Below are positions 13,309 through 17,029 of a DNA stretch of 17,029 bases, piece after piece. The notes beneath the pieces are model-generated. The model was not told where the DNA came from and did not search any database. It saw only the letters and a list, made by a program, of their open reading frames with translations. A program made the position numbers and the translations under genes. Source of the stretch: Caldilineae bacterium. GTDB taxonomy: Bacteria; Chloroflexota; Anaerolineae; JAAEKA01. Location: assembly GCA_020634555.1 (NCBI GenBank), contig JACKBK010000054.1, forward strand, positions 1-17,029, written 5' to 3'. Each line of letters opens with the position of its first letter. Position 1 is the stretch's first letter.

Positions 13309-14904
13309 TTATGGGAGCACACCCTCTTCTGCCGATTGGCGTCGATCTCCCCACCCTCCACCTCCCGGCGTCTCCAGGCTGATCACTTCCCCTGCCTCCG
13401 CTGCCAACGTAACCTTGCCAGGCAACTCCGTTTCTTGTCCATTCTGGATCAACACATTGCGGCCTGGCGCCCCGGGCTCGCCGCCGGCCAGTCCATAGGG
13501 TGCCAAGACGCGCCGCTCCGACAGAATCGTCACCTGTGCGTCCACCAGCAACTCCAGATCGCGGCGGATGCCGTCGCCGCCATACCACCGGCCCGCGCCG
13601 CCTGAGCCGCGGCGAATCTCATAGCGCTGCACCCGCAGCGGATAGGCAAACTCCAGCGCCTCGACCGGGGTGTTGAGCGTGTTGGTCATGTGAGTGTGGA
13701 TGGCGTCGACTCCGTCCTTGCCCGGCCGCGCGCCCATACCGCCGCCGGTAGTCTCGTAGTAGGCAAACGGCTGGCCGCGCTCCGCGTCCCAGCCACCCAC
13801 CGTCAGGTTGTTCATCGTTCCCTGGCTGGCGGCCGGCACGCGGTCCGGAGCTGCCTGCGCCAGTGCGCCCAGCAGCACGTCGGTGATGCGCTGCGATGTC
13901 TCCACGTTGCCGCCGGCCACTGGCGCCGGCCGGCGCGCGTTGACCAGTGTGCCCTCCGGCGCGATCAGGCGGATTGGCCGCAGGCAGCCGCTGTTGGTGG
14001 GGACATCCTGGCCCAGCAGGCAGCGAAACGCGTAATACGTCGCCGACAGCGTGATGGCATACACCGCGTTGATGCTGCCGCGGCGCTGCGGGGACGTGCC
14101 GGTAAAGTCGACCAGCACGGCATCCCCGTCGATGGTAATGGCAACAGCTATCGCTGCCGGTTCAGCGTCCACGCCGTCGCCGTCCATGAGGTCGCGGAAG
14201 CGGTACGTGCCGTCGGGCAGCCCGGCCAGCAGACGGCGGGTCATGCGTTCGGCGTAGTCGAGCAGCGCCTGCATCGCGCGCGCTATCTCCTCCATACCAT
14301 GGCGGGTTACCAGATCACCCATGCGGCGCACGCCGGTCGCGTTAGCGGCAAGCTGGGCGCGCAGGTCGCCGGCCCGCTCCTCCGGTGTGCGCACATTGGC
14401 CAGCAGCAGATCAAGCAGCGCCTGGTTGATCTCACCACCCGCCACCAGCTTCAGCGGTGGAATGATCAGTCCCTCCCCGTACAGGTCGCGCGCGATGGGC
14501 ATCGATCCCGGCGACATGCCGCCCACGTCGGCGTGATGGGCGCGGCTGGCGGCAAAGCCGAGGAGTTTCCCTTCCCTGACGAAGACCGGCGTCACCAGGG
14601 TGATGTCGGGCAGATGCGTGCCGCCGCGGTAGGGATCGTTGAGAATCGCCACGTCGCCCGGTTCCAGGTCCATGGACTCCAGCACCGCCTGGACCGACAG
14701 CGGCATCGCGCCCAGATGGACCGGGATGTGGGCAGCCTGCGCGATCATCTGGCCGGACGCGTCGAAGATGGCACACGAAAAATCGCGCCGTTCCTTGATG
14801 TTGGGCGAGTAGCCGGTGCGCCGCAGGACGGTGCCCATCTCTTCGGCCACGGAGGCAAAGAGATGCCTGAAGACCTCGATGCGCACCGGATCATAGCCGG
14901 TCAT
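13309..14904 (-). CDS. hyuB: Hydantoinase B/oxoprolinase family subunit
   Basis: The protein has 531 residues, a normal length for HyuB. Family signatures: NIKERRDFSCAIFD (about 35-48), LNDPYRGGTHLPD (88-100), SRAHHADVGG with metal-type residues His123, His124 and Asp126, GGGMG, and the C-terminal GGGGWGDR. With HyuA it forms an ATP-dependent amidohydrolase that opens N-methylhydantoin, 5-oxoproline or related cyclic amides; acetophenone carboxylases share the fold. The substrate is not predictable from this sequence. The ATG at 14904 overlaps the hyuA TGA by 4 bases and has AGGAG upstream. A longer frame reaching 14985 runs back into hyuA and is rejected. It ends in TAA, converging with the kinase gene. 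Confidence 0.93.
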   Translation of the reverse strand: MTGYDPVRIEVFRHLFASVAEEMGTVLRRTGYSPNIKERRDFSCAIFDASGQMIAQAAHIPVHLGAMPLSVQAVLESMDLEPGDVAILNDPYRGGTHLPDITLVTPVFVREGKLLGFAASRAHHADVGGMSPGSMPIARDLYGEGLIIPPLKLVAGGEINQALLDLLLANVRTPEERAGDLRAQLAANATGVRRMGDLVTRHGMEEIARAMQALLDYAERMTRRLLAGLPDGTYRFRDLMDGDGVDAEPAAIAVAITIDGDAVLVDFTGTSPQRRGSINAVYAITLSATYYAFRCLLGQDVPTNSGCLRPIRLIAPEGTLVNARRPAPVAGGNVETSQRITDVLLGALAQAAPDRVPAASQGTMNNLTVGGWDAERGQPFAYYETTGGGMGARPGKDGVDAIHTHMTNTLNTPVEALEFAYPLRVQRYEIRRGSGGAGRWYGGDGIRRDLELLVDAQVTILSERRVLAPYGLAGGEPGAPGRNVLIQNGQETELPGKVTLAAEAGEVISLETPGGGGWGDRRQSAEEGVLP

Positions 14905-16994
14905 GCGGGTTTCTCCTGTGCGCCGATCTCGATGACCAGACATAGCCGCCGATCGACCGTTGCCGTGTCGCCGTGGCCCAGCCACACGGTGGTGTCGGGC
15001 TGGACGACCACGGCCGGCCCGCTGAGCTGTTGTCCGGGCCGCAAGCTGCGGCCGTCAAAGAACGGGACTGCGGCCACGCCGGTTCCGGTGACCACCGGCC
15101 GCCGGAAAAGCAGCGCGTCGTTGGCGGGCACGCCATTCGCATCGGGAAGTTCGGGCAGATCCGGTTTTGCCACCGCACCTTCGGCCCGCAGGCGCAGGTT
15201 AACGATCTCCAGTGCAGCCGACGGCTCGGCGTGGCCATAGATGCGCTGGTGCGCGGCGTGGAAATTCTGCGCAAAGTAAGCCGTCAGTGGCACGGTCAAC
15301 TCGTACGACTGGCCGCGGTAACGTATATCAACCTGCGGCAGCAGCGTGATCAGGTCGCGCGGCGCCCCCTCCGCCGCCAAATCCGCCACGCCACGCTGCT
15401 CCAACGTTTCCATCATTTCCCTGATTTCCCTGAATCCGGCCGTCCCCGGCAGCATCACCGTCTGCACGTAGTCCTTGACCACATCGGCGGCCAACATGCC
15501 GAAGGCCGAGAGCGTCGACGCGACCGGCGGCGCGATCACCCGGCGAATCCCCAGCGCGCGCGCCAGATCGCAGGCGTGCAGCCCGCCCGCGCCGCCAAAG
15601 GAGAGCAGCACAAGGTCGGCGGGATCGTAGCCACGCTCGACAGAGATGACCCGCAGGGCGCGCTCCATGTGCGTGTTGGCGATCTGCACGACGCCCAACG
15701 CAGCCGTCTGCGCCGGTGACAGGCCGGGCAAGGCTGCCAGACCTGCCTCGCCGGCCAGCCGGTTCAAAACATCCAGACCGGCTTGTTCGTCCAGCGCCAT
15801 CTCCCCGCCCAGAAACTGTTCCGGCGCCAGCCTGCCCAACACCAGATTGGCGTCGGTAACGGTCGCCTGCCGGCCGCCGCGGCCGTAGCAGGCCGGTCCG
15901 GGATCGGCGCCCGCGCTCTGAGGTCCAACCCGCAGCGCGCCGCCGGCGTCGATGCGCGCGATCGATCCGCCGCCCGCGCCGACGGTGTGGATGTCGATCA
16001 GCGGCACGCGCACCGGCAGTCCGCCGATCTTCCCTTCGCCGGTGACGGGAATCGCGCCGTCGCAGAGCGAGACGTCGGTGGAGGTACCGCCCATGTCGAA
16101 CGCGATCATGCGGGTGTGGCTCATGGAGCGGGCGATGTGGAACGCTCCCACCACGCCACCCGCCGGCCCGGACAGAATCGAGCGAACCGCCTCGCGGCGC
16201 GCCCGATCCGCGCTGATGCTGCCGCCGTTGGACTGCATGATGCGAAACCTGCTCTCGCCAAGCTCGCTTGTCAACCGACCCAAGTAGCGGTCCAGCACCG
16301 GCGCGACATAGGCGTTGATGGTGGTCGTGCTGGCGCGCTCGTATTCGCGGAACTCCGGCAGAATCTCGCACGAGGGCGATACCAGGAAACCGGCCGCGCG
16401 CAACACCGCGGCTACCGCTTGCTCGTGAGTCGGGTTGAGAAACGAGAACAGCGTGCAGACCGCCACCGACTCGACATCCAGCGCGCGCAGGTGTTCGACC
16501 AGCCCCGGCAGCCCGGCTGCGTCCAGCGGCGTCAGCACGTTGCCGCGGCGGTCGATGCGCTCGGCCACCTCCAGACGCAGCTCGGCAGGGACCAGCGGTT
16601 CGGGCCGCTCGGCCAAGAAGTCGTAGAGGTCGTTGCGGTTCTGGCGGCCGATGGCCAGCACATCGCGGAAACCGGCCGTGCTGACCAGCGCGGTGCGCGC
16701 CCCTTTGCGCTCCAGCAGTGCGTTGGTGGCGACGGTCGAGCCGTGGATGATGTCGGTGATCGGTGAACCGTGATCGGTAATCAGTAATCGGTGATCAGTG
16801 ACCAGTGGTCGGAGTCCTGTGGACCGATTACCGTTTACCGATAACCGATCACCGATTTCTTGTAGTCCCAGCAGCACGGCGCGCGCCGGGTCGTCAGGTG
16901 TGGAGAGCAACTTGAAGGTTCGTAGCGCGCCCGCCTGCTCGTCCCAGAGGACGAAGTCGGTGAACGTGCCGCCGATGTCGATGCCGATGCGCAT
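14901..16994 (-). CDS. hyuA: Hydantoinase A/oxoprolinase family ATP-binding subunit
   Basis: The protein has 697 residues. An ASKHA-type phosphate loop, GIDIGGTFTDFVL (4-16), lies at the N terminus and a second, AFDMGGTSTDVSL (298-310), in the middle, with GAGGGS (339-344) and SFGGAGGLHACDLA further on. It activates the cyclic amide with ATP for HyuB. Between LLGLQEI (41-47) and DIIHGSTVATNAL (81-93), which are close together in relatives, lies an in-frame insert of about 34 residues encoded by an inverted-repeat element (16753-16855). It has no stop codon, so the gene may still make a product; if functional, the loop is surface-exposed. The ATG at 16994 fits the conserved N terminus; no good ribosome binding site is seen in the 35 bases left. 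Confidence 0.92.
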   Translation of the reverse strand: MRIGIDIGGTFTDFVLWDEQAGALRTFKLLSTPDDPARAVLLGLQEIGDRLSVNGNRSTGLRPLVTDHRLLITDHGSPITDIIHGSTVATNALLERKGARTALVSTAGFRDVLAIGRQNRNDLYDFLAERPEPLVPAELRLEVAERIDRRGNVLTPLDAAGLPGLVEHLRALDVESVAVCTLFSFLNPTHEQAVAAVLRAAGFLVSPSCEILPEFREYERASTTTINAYVAPVLDRYLGRLTSELGESRFRIMQSNGGSISADRARREAVRSILSGPAGGVVGAFHIARSMSHTRMIAFDMGGTSTDVSLCDGAIPVTGEGKIGGLPVRVPLIDIHTVGAGGGSIARIDAGGALRVGPQSAGADPGPACYGRGGRQATVTDANLVLGRLAPEQFLGGEMALDEQAGLDVLNRLAGEAGLAALPGLSPAQTAALGVVQIANTHMERALRVISVERGYDPADLVLLSFGGAGGLHACDLARALGIRRVIAPPVASTLSAFGMLAADVVKDYVQTVMLPGTAGFREIREMMETLEQRGVADLAAEGAPRDLITLLPQVDIRYRGQSYELTVPLTAYFAQNFHAAHQRIYGHAEPSAALEIVNLRLRAEGAVAKPDLPELPDANGVPANDALLFRRPVVTGTGVAAVPFFDGRSLRPGQQLSGPAVVVQPDTTVWLGHGDTATVDRRLCLVIEIGAQEKPA
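16753..16855. repeat. Translated inverted-repeat (MITE-like) element inside hyuA
   Basis: Perfect 12-bp terminal inverted repeats, TCGGTGATCGGT (16753-16764) and ACCGATCACCGA (16844-16855), enclose further imperfect copies of GTGATCGGTAATC-type words in opposite orientation around a short GC-richer centre (about 16803-16822). The base composition is unlike the hyuA coding sequence around it. The element has no stop in the hyuA frame and encodes about residues 47-81 of the protein. Confidence 0.75.
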
Positions 16995-17029
16995 GGGTGA
17001 TGGGTTGCCGGAGTTGCAGGTGGTGGGTA

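Noticed and set aside
13690..15240. 516-codon open frame on the plus strand across hyuB and the end of hyuA
   Set aside because: It crosses a well-supported coupled gene pair on the other strand and has low-complexity Arg/His/Gln composition, typical of GC-rich antisense frames.
15783..16766. 327-codon open frame on the plus strand across hyuA
   Set aside because: It is an antisense shadow of a clear HyuA with both ATP-binding loops; its composition is not protein-like.

Overview
The window is GC-rich, densely coded bacterial DNA. Several traits fit an uncultivated Chloroflexota lineage (Caldilinea/Anaerolineae-like): lipoproteins with long Ala/Ser/Thr-rich linkers, a solitary EcfT, and low-complexity GTGATCGG-type inverted repeats. 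No rRNA or marker gene is present, so this placement is an inference. The standard code is used: many genes end in TGA.

Layout. (1) 1-2592, plus strand: the 3' end of cydD and complete cydC, the two halves of a thiol/heme ABC exporter, separated by a small inverted-repeat element. (2) 2593-3460: an array of GC-rich palindromic (REP-like) repeats with a one-domain GIY-YIG nuclease gene embedded in it. (3) 3461-4713, minus strand: a translationally coupled pair, an MTH1-like NUDIX hydrolase and an EcfT membrane protein, with a small possible gene remnant upstream. (4) 4942-9984, minus strand: a complete branched-chain amino acid/amide-type ABC importer, livK-livH-livM-livG-livF. It has a promoter region with a perfect 16-bp palindrome, an intercistronic hairpin after livK and a strong intrinsic terminator after livF. 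(5) 10149-10949, minus strand: a thioredoxin-fold (TlpA/DipZ C-terminal type) lipoprotein interrupted by one in-frame TGA. The TGA sits exactly where the first Cys of the CxxC motif belongs and is followed by a hairpin matching the bacterial SECIS model, so this is very probably a UxxC selenoprotein. (6) 11163-13205, plus strand, divergent from the selenoprotein: an OmpR-type response regulator and a sensor histidine kinase. (7) 13309-16994, minus strand: hyuA-hyuB, ATP-dependent hydantoinase/5-oxoprolinase-type subunits. hyuA carries an in-frame inverted-repeat insert that adds about 34 codons near its N terminus.

How the parts relate. The CydDC exporter and the seleno-thioredoxin both act on extracytoplasmic thiol redox. 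The two-component system shares an intergenic region with the selenoprotein and may control it. The Liv importer and the hydantoinase pair suggest uptake and breakdown of amino-acid or amide compounds, but nothing shows that they form one pathway.

The most notable features are the apparent selenoprotein, the GIY-YIG gene inside a palindromic repeat array, and the translated repeat element inside hyuA.
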